Origin: Pithys albifrons albifrons
Lineage: Eukaryota; Chordata; Aves; Passeriformes; Thamnophilidae
Assembly: GCF_047495875.1 (NCBI RefSeq)
Contig: NC_092474.1
Location: 2,435,001 to 2,499,000 of the forward strand
DNA: 64,000 bases
Direction of reading: 5' to 3'
In this document: one piece after another, positions 1-11,740 of the stretch
Layout of the letters: each line of letters begins with the position of its first letter
How positions within the stretch are numbered: the stretch's first letter is position 1
The notes under the pieces: model-generated
The model's database searches: none
Told to the model about the DNA's origin: nothing
Seen by the model: only the letters and a program-made list of their open reading frames with translations
Program-made: the position numbers and the translations under genes

Positions 1-1130
1 ATTTGGTATTTAAAAAAAAGAAAAAAAAATTTGAAATACTCTTTCTGACCAGCCTGCAGGAAAACAAGGATATTCTTGAGATTATTTATGCCTTCTAGAG
101 AGGACTGGATGCTGTCACAGACAATTGTACAGTTTCAAAGGCTTGTGTGGGCAGCAGGCTCAAGTACAGAAGCGTAACAGCATCCAAGCTCCTGCAAACT
201 CCAGGGTTCATGCAGTGCTTGACAGGAAAAATCATGTGCTGTGAATAGTCCTTAATTCACGGCTCAGGGCTGAAGTTCGAACAGCATTTTCAGTGAGTGC
301 AGACACAGATCACTGGATTCCTTAAGGATGTTCTTCCACTTCTCTTGCTTCGTTGACTCCCTGCTCCCAAGGGCACCAGCGCTGAGAAGCCCATTTGAGG
401 CTGGCACGGCTGCCCTGCAGAGCTGTGCTGCTTTCACCAGCTGAGGGCCTGGCTGGGTCAACACCACACAGCTGAAGGAACATACCTGAATGTGCAGAGC
501 GTGGGAAAAGGGCAGAATGGAGGTCAAAGCTGCTGAGTAACTAAAACAAATGCCATCAACCCTCTTATTACAGAATTTAAAAAAGGAATTAACAACCTGC
601 CAGGAAAACATAGTTTGCAATTTGGTGTGCTAATCTGAGATCATAGCAGTCGTTTTGCTTGGATGTAAAATTTGTTAACGTGGCCCTTGATGCTTTTCCA
701 GTTCTGAGAACAGCAGAATATTGCACCCCAAGCACATTAAGTGGTGAGATCCTCCTGTCTGTACAACTGCTCAGACATCCCTGTCAGATGTACCTTACAC
801 GTGGCTGCACATTCCTGCTCCCCTCCCTCTCACAGAGCATACAATATGTCCAAACTTGCAGAAAGGACGTGTTGCAGCGGAAAATTGTGACTTTTATTTG
901 TTAAGTGCTTCAACTCTAGGAGGAAGATTAAGCTCTTTAGCTTCCCTGTTGTCCTCATGGAACTCACTGGGCATTTCTCTTCCTAATGTTTCTGTATTGC
1001 TGTTACTATCCAGTTGGTAGGAACTTCTATTTGCATAAGGCAGCAGATTTTTTATTTATAAAGCCAAGGATGCATCCTTGTACTTCAGGAAGAAGTTTAT
1101 TGGCTAATTGACATTAAATGCCAATTTTAT
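1..1130. other. Unique non-coding sequence, no gene seen
   Basis: The stretch starts with an A-rich run at about 10-30 and is otherwise ordinary mixed-composition sequence. Open frames on both strands are short (118 codons at most), have no recognisable domain, and overlap each other. No repeat family was recognised. Confidence 0.6.
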
Positions 1131-1510
1131 AAAGCTATTGATTGGAAAAATTCTTATGCTTCCATTGTATCACATAGTTATATCTAATCACAGCTTTATC
1201 CAGCCAGTGCAATATGTTGCTTGCCAGACTAGAAAATGATGTATGAGCCATCTGGGCAATGGGCCCAACCCTGGGCAAGATTAGTGCTTCAATTAGCTGC
1301 TGATAGCATTCCATTAGAATATTGGTTTCAAAGAGCACTAAACAAGAATGTTGTGCTTTGATTTTCAGATTTAATTACTTCCATCAGGGCTATAAATGAA
1401 CTCATTAGTCTTAGTGGCTCTAAAACCTGGAGACAATGGAACGTTATTGCTATTGTTCTTATGGTTTGTGCAAACACTACTTTCCAAACGCCATTAGGAG
1501 CAGCGATCAA
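1131..1510. promoter_or_regulatory. Candidate conserved non-coding element
   Basis: This is an AT-rich, non-repetitive block with clustered homeodomain-type cores (for example CAATTAG near 1292 and TTTAATTAC near 1369), a TATCTAATC string near 1181 and paired CATTAG strings. Such composition is typical of developmental enhancers in vertebrate gene deserts. The call rests on appearance only, with no alignment behind it, and the block could equally be neutral AT-rich DNA. Confidence 0.25.
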
Positions 1511-4500
1511 CTTGCCCTCCCTCCCTGATGGGACTGGCGGCTGACCCTGCCGAGCTGCTCCGGAGTAAACCTGAGCTCTGGTTCCTCCTGGGCTCTGGGG
1601 GGGGATCCAGGGGGACCCAGGACCTGCTCACAGATGGCAGCTTTGGGTTTGGGGGTCATTACATACCTAGAAAGTTACTGTGGATTAAACTCACACCTTG
1701 GCAATACTTGGCTGCTTTTCTTTTCAAAGTTATTTTTGTGTTCTCTGTTTTCTTGCTCTTTCCCTCTAGCTCATATTTTGTTTTAAGGTTGGCCAGAGCT
1801 TCTAATAATTCTTGAGGCTTTTTTTTTTAACCATTGCATCAGGATTTCATTACACCTTTCCCTCCTGATTTTGCAAAAGAATATCCCTTTTGGTTTATTT
1901 TATTGTTCTTTCCTTTTGTCCCAAGCGGGTGGTTTGCTATGTTCTACAAGCATCACGTTTTTCTGTCAACATGATTCTTGCTCTATTCCATAATAGAAGG
2001 GGAAAATGTGAATGGAGAAGGTGAATTCAGGTGCTGACAGTCAGTCTTACTGTCTGTGAGACCCTGAGCTGAGCAGTTTTTCCCTAGTAAAGAAACCAAA
2101 CAACTCAGACTATCAGTGAAGTCAGTATTGCTTTGGGCAAGGCCAGAAAGTCCCGAGGTCCTTCCAAACTAAATTGTACAATAATTGTGGGAGGAAAAGG
2201 GGAAAATGAACAGTCAGCTGTGGTGGGAAAGGGGCAGTGCTGAATTACTGAATCAGAACCTTGGTATTTCTTGAAATTAAAAAACCCCAACAGAGCATTG
2301 CCATTAGTTCAGCAGGGTTATCATGTCCTTGGTTAAAACCTTAAATTTTCTGAGCATTCTTTAACCTGAGGTGAATTCACTTGGTAAAAATCCTTTGTTT
2401 TCTTCTGGTTTCCTTCTGTGGAGGAAGGATGCCATGTGTTAATAAAGGATATGATGCTCTGCACCACTGACTTCTATTAAATTAAAGCTGTAATCAGTAC
2501 AGTATGTCTTAACCATAATATTAATGTGGTAAACCAGTAAATGCTCTCATGTTTAAAGCCTAACACCTGTTTTGCATTAGCGTGGGGATAGTTATTTCAT
2601 TTTTCATTTTAATAGAATATTCTTTGATGAAATCCATAACTCAGTTGTAATTTTTAGGTCCCAGCCCTGCATAAACCCCAGACTATGATTGAAAAAGCCT
2701 ACTCACATCTTAAATACATTTTCCTAAATTTTGCCAGACTGTTGTGATGATGGTAGGAGTTTAGGGAAGTGAATAAAAATGCAGAACCCTTTGACATCAC
2801 TCCGAATTTTGCACTTGATTTCCAGCAAGCACTTCCTCTGCAGTTCAGAAGAACAGTGTAAGTTCATCCTTTCTAGGCTTCTGCTGGTCATGCATCTCTT
2901 CCCCCTTCTCTCTCTCTTTTTTATTTGCTCTGCCGTGGAGTTTGCAGAGAATCTGCAGCAGGAATGCCAATGTCCATAGGGCTTGGAGGCAAAATGAAGG
3001 AGAAGGGGTCAGCAGCTGGGGCGAGTGGAGCTGCCTTGTTGTGTGGGGCACAGAGGTGAGATGGGTGGAGGAGCAGAAGGCAGGCTGGGCAGAGCAGCAG
3101 CCTCCTCTCCAGTCTCAGTTGTGCCTGAGAGCACAACTCATGAGCCAGCCCAGTGAGAGGGAAAGAAAAGCCTAGTCTAGTCGAGGGCAAAGCCTGTGGT
3201 GGAGTCAGTCTGTTTGGATGTGTACTTGGGTGATTTTTTTTCGTTTAAGTGCTTTCCATGCCATTCTCAGTAGTCCTGGAGCCATTCTCAAGTGTTTAAA
3301 AATAGAACAAAGTCAGTCCCTCTTTTCCTCCCTCCCTTCTTGCACTTCCTATCTTCAGGGGAATGGTCTGATGGATGTGTTTGTTTTTCTGGATCTGTTA
3401 TGCTGAAGAGACATGAGAGTGAGGAGTCTTCCTCCATGGTCACTGTTTTGTCTCGTCAATTTTCTGTTCTCTAGGGCCAGCTCCCGTAAAAGCTGAACCA
3501 CTTTATTTTTAAGACTATTTGGACTGGAGAAAATCAGGCAGATTATACACAGTTATCAGCTTCTGTCAGCAGACAGAAGCAAGATCACTGTTGGCTTCTG
3601 GCAAGTATTTTTGACCTGATCCTGTTCTCTGCTTCTGCTTTTCTGGTGTATCCTGCCCCAGTGGTGCTCCTGCAGTCAGACCTCATAAGGATCTCGTCTT
3701 TCACTCTGGGCATGTCTTGGAGTGAGTTGTGCAATGGAGAGTAGAGAATGGTCCCACTGGAATGCCAGGAGGGACTTGGCTTTTCTCGTGAGCCCAGATC
3801 TGATGGGTACCTGCAACTGGCTGGTGCTCACAGAAAATTTTGAATCTAGCACATACCAAGCAGAAAGAAGACATTGTGTTACCAATCTATAAGATGTGAT
3901 CCCACCAAGAGTGAGAGAGGACCATGAACACAGTGCAAATACTGAAGTCCTGTGCTTTGGCTTTCCTAACATTAATGGTAGCAATAGGACAGGCCTCCTT
4001 CCCATCACTCCACTCAGTCTGCCTGCTAGTCTTGGCCTTGAAGGTTGACACGAGTTATAACTGAGTGAGTTTAAGTAGCAGAGCTCCTGCATAACTCATC
4101 AAAGACCTCAGATTTGGCGTTACCAGCCACAGTCTTGGGCAGTGTTATCATAAAGATCCTGTAATAAATTAGAGCGAACCCAAACTCTTAATGAGTTGTC
4201 ACGTTTGATATACAGATTGTCCAAACACTGCTTGCTTTCAGTTTGTCACAAATCATGCAAGACTGAGGAATAAACAACAGATGTTGAAAATGAAAGATCT
4301 TTCTTGGGCAGTCTGTTGCCTGCAGCCGTTGTGCTGCCGCTCCTGGTCACGTTCAGCCCCAGAGCCGGGCTGTGCCCCAGCTCCGAGTGGGATTGCGGCT
4401 CCCAGACCTCTCCAGTGAAATCACTCAAGAGCTCCTGTTTCATAATGACAATACAGCAGTGGTTTATTTGAAGGCTGAGCCAACTTTGTATCAAAGCCAA

Positions 4501-7500
4501 ATATGTCTGGCTTGGCACCATGAGCTAGCACGGGAGCCAAGCAGCTGGAGCAGACTGGACGTGTATTTAAAAAGAACAAAACCGGAGAGACTCTTATCTC
4601 CTCCAAGAGGTCAGTCAGAGTGCCAGACTGCAGTGCCAGGTTTTGCATCAGGCTTTCTCTGGTCTATCCCTGCATACCTACAGACCCATCTCCCAGGCTA
4701 AGGCTTGATTCTCCTCTGTTCTCCCACCTCTCCTGGCTTTCTTCTCGTGATCTGCTAATTGCAGGATTTGCAGCCCTGTAAAGTGTGAGTATCTTGCCCC
4801 TGCATTCAACCTTTTCTTCTTGGGGCCAGGTCCAGTTCCTGTTCTTTGCAATCCATACCACCACAACAAAAAAGCACTCAGGTTTTCTGCAGGGACTTGC
4901 CTCAAAGCTGAGTCCGAGCACTAAGGGGTAACTTTTCCCATCACACAAAGAAGCAGCAATAGGTCTGTGGCTTGAAGATTCCAGTCATACTCTGTGAGTC
5001 AGCTGGTGCACCAGCTCCATTTAATGATGCATTATGGGATACTTAACAATTATTAAGGCTGTGGCTGCACCAGGTGACTGTGGTGGGAGAGGCTTTGTTC
5101 TCTAAGCCCAAAGTTGTTGGCTGCTGATGGTCTTCTGCATCCAGCATGTGGAGGACTGCCCTCCTCTGAAAACTGGACACACTTCAACAGCCAACTAGGC
5201 CATAACAGGGATGCTCACAAGCCCCAGAGCTCACCTCTCTTGCTGCTGGACTCACCTCTCCTGCACAGCCATTTGTGCAGCAGCTGCTGAGGTGTTGTGT
5301 TACAAGGGACAACAGGTTGAGGCCACAACTACAACACCCTGAGCAAAGTTGTGCCAACACCTGAGGGGCATTTTAGGCATATGTTTTCCATTGTAGTGTA
5401 GGGATAAGCACAATTACTTTGGGTGTTTTTTATCCTTCAGACACATGCTAGTTTTCTAGTCTGTCGATTTGTCACTGGGATGGAGAAGTCAGGATAGTCC
5501 TGTCTTCCCAGTCACATCCAAGAGGTTGAAGCCATCTTGTGAGACAACTGCCCTATTGAAAAATTCAGGTTTTCTTAGTTAGAAGGAAATAAATTTCATT
5601 CAGGGTGTAATTAATCACTAATTTAATCCCTTTTCCTTGAACTACAATATATTCCAAGGCTGGACAAGATGGGTCCTCTTCTGCCCTGGCTCCCAGAAAT
5701 GCTTCAGGTCTCTCTGAACCATGGACTGAGAATGAGGAGGATTCACAAGATATTAGGCACACAAAGCACACTTCTTTTTGTCTAATTAACAATTTTACCC
5801 ATGGTATTAAATCCATATGTGCTCATAGCTCACTACAAGTGAGAAATCTGGAAACCCATTTGCCATTATGCAAGTAGCAGGAGAGGTATTGTAGTTTTCA
5901 AGTAAATTGATTGGTCAGTTGTTTCCTCTCTCATCTTTACTGCTATAAGAAAAACACTTTAGGTCTCCAGTTTTTGGGGAGATTTGTTTGTTTATTTGTG
6001 CTCCTACCTATTAGCTTGAATTAAGGAAATACAACAAATAAACATTTTTGACCTGCAAACAGCTGCATGAACTATGAGTAAAGCCTGTTTGCTGCAGGAA
6101 TTCTTGGAGAGATTCTTGTGGTGAGATGAATTGTCACATCTAGTGATTGGGAATATGTGTGACTACTGAAACTGCCCTTGGTTTTGTTCTAAAGGTCTTG
6201 GGGAAGTGCTCAGCTGCTGACTAATTGCTTGCCCTGAATTCTGCAGGGAATTGAGGTGCAACCCAGTTAAAGGTAATTACCTCTAACCAGTTTCTGTGCT
6301 CTCTAAATTGCCTGTGAGATTCACAGCCCTTGAAATGAGAAATCTGAGACCTTTGCACAAAATGTTTGTTCAAGACTCTTTATAAATGAGGGACTGTGAT
6401 TGAATTGGAGCCTCAGTGAAGGTAGGCTGATTTCAGTGGCAGTGCATTAATTTTGCATCAGATGAAGCCCTCCCTCCATGCTTCTGCTGGAAAGTTAATG
6501 TCCACTACAGCACAGACAGATGTGGAATGAGTGACTTGGTCTCAGCCTCATTAGGGATCAGCCTGGGGCTCTTGGCCATTTCTACAAAGATGATAAACAG
6601 GCAAGAAGGAGAACCAGTGGTGACTGAAGACATTATTTCTCCACGGGAGAGACTGATAAGGCAGCTTGAGTCCTGCCTGTCTCACACCCCCCTTTGCAGG
6701 TTAAAGGATGTGCCAGTGTGGGAGACCTGCACTGCAGTGGTTGAACAGGAAAGCATCAGTAATGTCAGTCCAGCTGTGGGGGGCTGGACACCTGGTTCAG
6801 GCTGATGGCACACAGCCCAAGGCTTTTAGCAGATGGCTACTGTGGAAGAAGCAAATTGTTGCCAGCAAAGACTGAACTGGGGTTCTAGCTGGGTGATACA
6901 CTGTGTTAATAGGTGGAAGCTCACGGGGAACAGGAAAGCCTTCTCCTTCACATCTCTTGGTCGGGGCTTCTTGGTCAACTCGTTTCTCAGGCACAGGTGG
7001 ACATCACAGATTGGGCAGCCGGATCAGACCTTTTGTTTCATGAGTTGCCTGCCTGGTGTCAGCAGGAGCAGTTTCTATGTGGCTTCAGGTATTCATCTCA
7101 CTGGGAACACTTGCACTGGCTTGTACAGGGCAGAGCTGCTGGGGCTCCAGGGCTTGTGTCTGCCCTTGCATCTGAGCGAGGAAGAGAGGACAGGTTTGGG
7201 AAGCACCTTATGGGGGTTATCCCTGTTGTTTGTAAAGCCTGAGCTGTAGGAGAGAACCAGTGCAATCCTTGGTTTTGTTCTGGCCCTCCTGTTCGAACTG
7301 GGTCTGGGGTCTGTTTGTGTTAGCTGAGGTTTTTTAGCAAATTCTCACCAGTAGATCATCTGGAGAGATCCAGCTCTGGGGCTGGGTGAGTGGCTGAACC
7401 TGCATCTCTCATTGTGCTCATCCTGAAGCACAGTCTTAAGATTGTTACCTTGGAAGATAAATGGAAATGTCACCAGCCTCGGCTGCAGTACTTAGGAGGT

Positions 7501-7699
7501 GAAATACCCTGTCAAGGTTCCTTATTCTGGCAACAGTGGGCTTTTAATGATCACGTAGACCAGCAAGGGAAAATAGAGGAAGAATGTGTGTATAGTGGGT
7601 GTTGGGCCTATTATCTAAATATACGTAGCATTATGTGTATTATCTCTGTTTGTTTAGCTAAAGTAAGATGGGCATTAACATTCTGTTTCAGTCTTAATT
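1511..7699. other. Unique non-coding sequence with a small GC-rich patch
   Basis: There is a short GC-rich patch with G-tracts at about 1515-1640. The remainder is unique sequence with scattered T-rich and purine-rich runs. Open frames reach about 138 codons at 3676-4092 (minus) and 6833-7249 (plus). None shows a domain, signal peptide, repeat structure or a convincing splice context. No transposable element was recognised with confidence. Confidence 0.55.
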
Positions 7700-8060
7700 A
7701 GTGGCTGATAAAAGCACAAGGTGATACTTAACAGGCTTGACAGAGTAATTTATCTCAAATTTCCTAATAATATGGTTACAGCAGTCTGGGAAGGGCTGAT
7801 TTAATGACTTTTACACACTTAAAGGTTTGGTACAACAATATCCAATATGTTGGTTGCTTAGGAGACAAAATTAAACAAAGCTGAACGCTTTTATTTCTCC
7901 CATTTTTACTGCACAGAGGATTATATTACTGCAATATTTTTCTCTATTAAATGCCTAAGCTTTAGGTGTTTATATGAATGAAAAAACCCCCCCACCAACT
8001 AACAACCTAACAATCCAGATCCCCTATTAAATCAGCAGATGGCTCCTAGAGCCAAATTAG
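7700..8060. promoter_or_regulatory. Candidate conserved non-coding element
   Basis: The block is AT-rich and non-repetitive, with GTAATTTATC near 7746, several TTAAA/TTTAAT cores, paired AATATCCAATATG-type strings near 7838 and a long TTTTATTTCTCCC stretch near 7888. The texture resembles vertebrate distal enhancers. It also contains a C8-like run just after 7985, which is not typical of strongly constrained sequence, so the right end is uncertain. Confidence 0.2.
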
Positions 8061-11000
8061 GGACCTGTGATAGAACAATAAAAGCTCTGCTTTATACAGT
8101 GCACATGTTCAGAGCTGGCAGTGTTAAATGAGACCTCCACACAATCTGCTCTGAGTAAGAGTGTTACTGGCATTGACCCCTTCCTTTGTAGAACTCAACA
8201 CTGTGTCATCAATTGCAATTGCACAGACGCCTCTGCAATTTAGCAGACCTTGTATGGACTGACTTTCCCAATATTTGTTTAAGATGAACTGTATAAACTT
8301 GTTATTAGTAGTCTGCCAGAGTGAGGGAGATAACAGTGTTTGAATTAGGCTACATAAAACACAGCACCTGGGCAAGGTGCACCAAGCATGTTCCCAGCAG
8401 ATGTTCTTGCTGCAGGGTCTGCTGCTGACCCTGAGGAAGGCAAAAATGAAGCTCCCAGCAGCTTAACTTAGGGCAAGACCATGTCACGTCTGGGGTGGGC
8501 AGAGATTCTGAGCTTGTATGGCTGAGTTATTAAATGTTCTAATTTTCAAAAAGTCTCTGAATTCACCTGAGCAATTCAGGTAGCAGAACAGTTCAAGGTT
8601 GCCCCTGTGCAGGGATCTCTCTCTTGGAAAATAACTGAAGTGGTTGTTGGATGGGCAGTTGCTAGTATGGGTACCTGGTGCTTCCAGTCAGAGGTTGGGG
8701 AAAGAACATGGATATCTGAACATATGGAAGACTTTCTTCAGCTATGAAATTAATTTTTACTGCTTGATCATTAATTGTTCCTACTTAAGATTGACTAAGG
8801 AAAGTCCTCACTAACCTGCCAGTAGGTTCCCCTCCTTACGTGTGTCCTTTCAAGGGCATGGTGCCAACTGACAAACACAAGTAAGAGAAAGGGCAAAGTT
8901 TGTACCAAACAGTTGCTTTTCCAGCCACTCTCTCACAATTCCAGCCACAGGGGCCCACTGTGGGTCACATGCAGGGCTGCAGTGTCCCCATCCATCACCC
9001 CACGCTGCCTGTCCCTGCCCATGCAGGAGATCAATCCTGCCCATGGCCTGGGCAGCAGCACCCTGAGCTCCCCATGGAGTTCTGTCCTCCGGGTCCCCCC
9101 ATCCACTCCTGCCTCTCTCACAGATGTCTGTGCTCATCATCTCACAGTGTGCACTGAAATACACTGTGGGATCCTGGTGTCCGCCCTGGGGCTCCAGGGG
9201 GGCTGTAAACAGGGATTGCTGCAGCCCAGAGCTCCAGGGTGGAATTATTTGCAGAACTCTCAAACTGTCTTTGAGTTTCCAAAACTGACCTTAGCTTAAG
9301 GGATGGGAAAAAACACTCTTGTTATTAAAACCACATTGTTGGTTGCAGTTGATCGGAATAAAATGTCTGCTTTTTCCCTCCTGCACAGAAAGCCTGGGAT
9401 AGGGAGGAGTAAGAGAAAAGCCCTGGAACAGCAAGGCTGATGGTAGTGAATATATGGGCACTATTTCATTTTTCATTGAGTTTTTCTTTCCTTTCCCTGC
9501 TCTCTCTTCCTCCCCACAGTATCTCTGCATTGATTTTTCACTCTGCCTGTTTATAAATGTTTATAAAGCATTTAGGGAGCCTAGGGAAGCAAAGGTCTCC
9601 AAGTACTTAGTGGAGGAAGAACTCAAACACTGGGCTGCTGTATTCTTGCTGGCACTGGGCAGTATTTCATACCAGAGTCCTGCTCTGTGGATATGGCACT
9701 GCTTGGGTGGGGATGGCTAAAGCAGGAAAATCTTAGCACAGCAGAGCAGCCAATGGTGCAGAGAGCAGGAGGACTTGCATCAGCATTGCCATTTACAGCT
9801 TGAGCAAAGCCAACACAGCAGCAGATGATAAAGGAAACAAGCACACATTATTCCACATTTACTGTTTGCTTTGGGCAATGAACTTTATTTTCACATGAAA
9901 TACTAAATAACCTTCTTGTTTTCCCACCCACTGAGTGAAGTCTTGATGAAATAGGGACAGAGATATTATCAGACCAATAAATACATTCATTGGTACTATG
10001 ATGCTGTTCATTAGAGAAACGAAACAGATCAGGTTCTTCATTTAACTCATAGGAAAGATGCAGGAATTCATCTCCCAGGCATCCCAATGTTTCTGATACC
10101 TGGAGTGTTAGTGCAGCTTCAGTCCTGCCCTCAAACTAGCATTTGTCTCTCTGCTACACTGTTGTGTATTGCTAATTCCACACCCCCTTGTGCACATTAC
10201 AGCCCCCCCCCATGTCCTTAACACTGATAGAGAACTGCATATGCAAAGGTGGGAGTCCCCTCAGCCTGGCACAGGTGCAGGAGGTTTCACAGAGTGCCCA
10301 GGAGTTTGGGTCCATCTGTTGTGCATCAGGCACTAATTTCAGTACCAGCTTTTAACATTGTTGAAAGGTAAAACATTCACTGCTTAAAAAGGGCTGAGGA
10401 AAGAAGGAAATAATGAAAAGTTATTTTTAAAATCTTATATCCCTGTTTCCCTCTCATCAGCCTTCTTAAACAAAACAAATTAGGCATCTTTGAAACCAGT
10501 GAGGCTTGGCTGATGTTCCATTCCCCACTCCTTTTCACACAGGTTCATCCAATTTCTCCATCACTGGCCCAACAGCTAATTAGGAATTCCTGCTTTTCTC
10601 CCTCCTGTTTGTTGCTGCTGCCCTGCATTGCTGCTCTGGCATGTGCTTACCTGTGCCCTCTGGTTATGGTTTCCAGTGGGGTAGGAATGAGGAGAACAGC
10701 CAGACATCCGTGTTGGAGCTGAGTGGGGTGACAGGCTGTGGGTGAGTTCAAGTTCTTCCTGCTTCTCTAAGCCTGCTTGGAGTGTGGTCCCTGCAGCGGG
10801 ACAGGAGCTGGTTAAGTTGTAATGTGAGAGGCAAAGAACCATCGGTGTGTTTTGAACCTCAGCCGTTGTGGGATTTCAAAGGGGTTTGGGGCGTCTTAAC
10901 AAGGCAGGAAACTAAAGTGAAACCTACACAAATTTCCTTCTGTTGCTGTGTGTTGAATGCTCGTTTTTCTTTATTCTTGAGGGTTTAATTTTAGTAAATT

Positions 11001-11330
11001 GTTGTTTATCTAACTTGGGAAAGCCCTAGTGGCAGGAGGCAGAGAAGGGGCTCTTGTCCCAGGCCACTGGTGCACAGCAGTGTGGGCTCCCCTGGGGCTG
11101 CTTTCAGGTGCTGCTGTTCCTGAATGGAAGGGCACAGCCCCTCTGAGATCCCAGGTGTTCCTTAGACTTTCGTATCTTTGCTGTATTTTGATAAACCTAT
11201 AAACCTCAGAATTACTTTGATTTAGACAGTCCAAAACTAGAAAACAGCCAGACTTACACAGTCAATAAACCAAAACTGTCTCTTCAGCACTGCACTGACA
11301 AGGCTCAGAGGAAAGACACACAGAGAACCT
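8061..11330. other. Unique non-coding sequence with a GC-rich patch at 8.9-9.25 kb
   Basis: The segment 8900-9250 is GC-rich and poor in stop codons. Overlapping open frames of 85 to 137 codons therefore appear on both strands in it, which argues that base composition and not coding explains them. A strong pyrimidine tract ending in CACAG lies at 9481-9519 and resembles a splice acceptor. A C-run lies near 10203. No gene or repeat family was recognised. Confidence 0.5.
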
Positions 11331-11740
11331 CTCCACTAATATTAAACTGATTTGGCCATTTTTATTCTATAAAGCAGGCTGGTTATGAGATTTAAAAAGA
11401 CTCATATATCATGCTGCCTCATTAATTTTCCATTTGGGCTCAGCTGTCAGAGGATACCATATTAAACTGCTGCCTGGAGTAGTCTTCAGTGGCAGAGAAA
11501 TGATGTTTGATACCCTTTGCATTTCACACAGTCTGTATAAAAGGTCTCCTTGATTTGCCATCCCTATTATTTTCTGTCAGAGAGCCCTGCACGGCCTCTC
11601 CAAAATAATATCACCTCTCCAAAACCCTGAAGGTCTATTTGTGGTTTCCATGGTGACAAAATGACCCCATAATATTCTTTGACTACTTCAGTAAATGAAG
11701 GACACAACTGGGCCTTTGAAGAATAATAGATTTTTTTCTT
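11331..11740. promoter_or_regulatory. Candidate conserved non-coding element
   Basis: This is a compact AT-rich, non-repetitive block with TCATTAATTTTCC near 11419, two ATATTAAACTG strings about 120 bases apart (near 11338 and 11458), a GTATAAAAGG string near 11536 and AAATAATATC near 11603. Of the candidates in this window it looks most like a vertebrate enhancer. The call is from sequence texture only. The TATA-like string could also mark a cryptic promoter. Confidence 0.3.

Noticed and set aside
2041..2100. Possible second MIR relic (GTCTGTGAGACCCTGAGC)
   Set aside because: Only one short block matches, and the rest of the core order is missing.
8850..9299. Three overlapping frames of 85-137 codons
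   Set aside because: They are open on both strands in GC-rich sequence, with proline-, serine- and tryptophan-rich peptides typical of chance translation.
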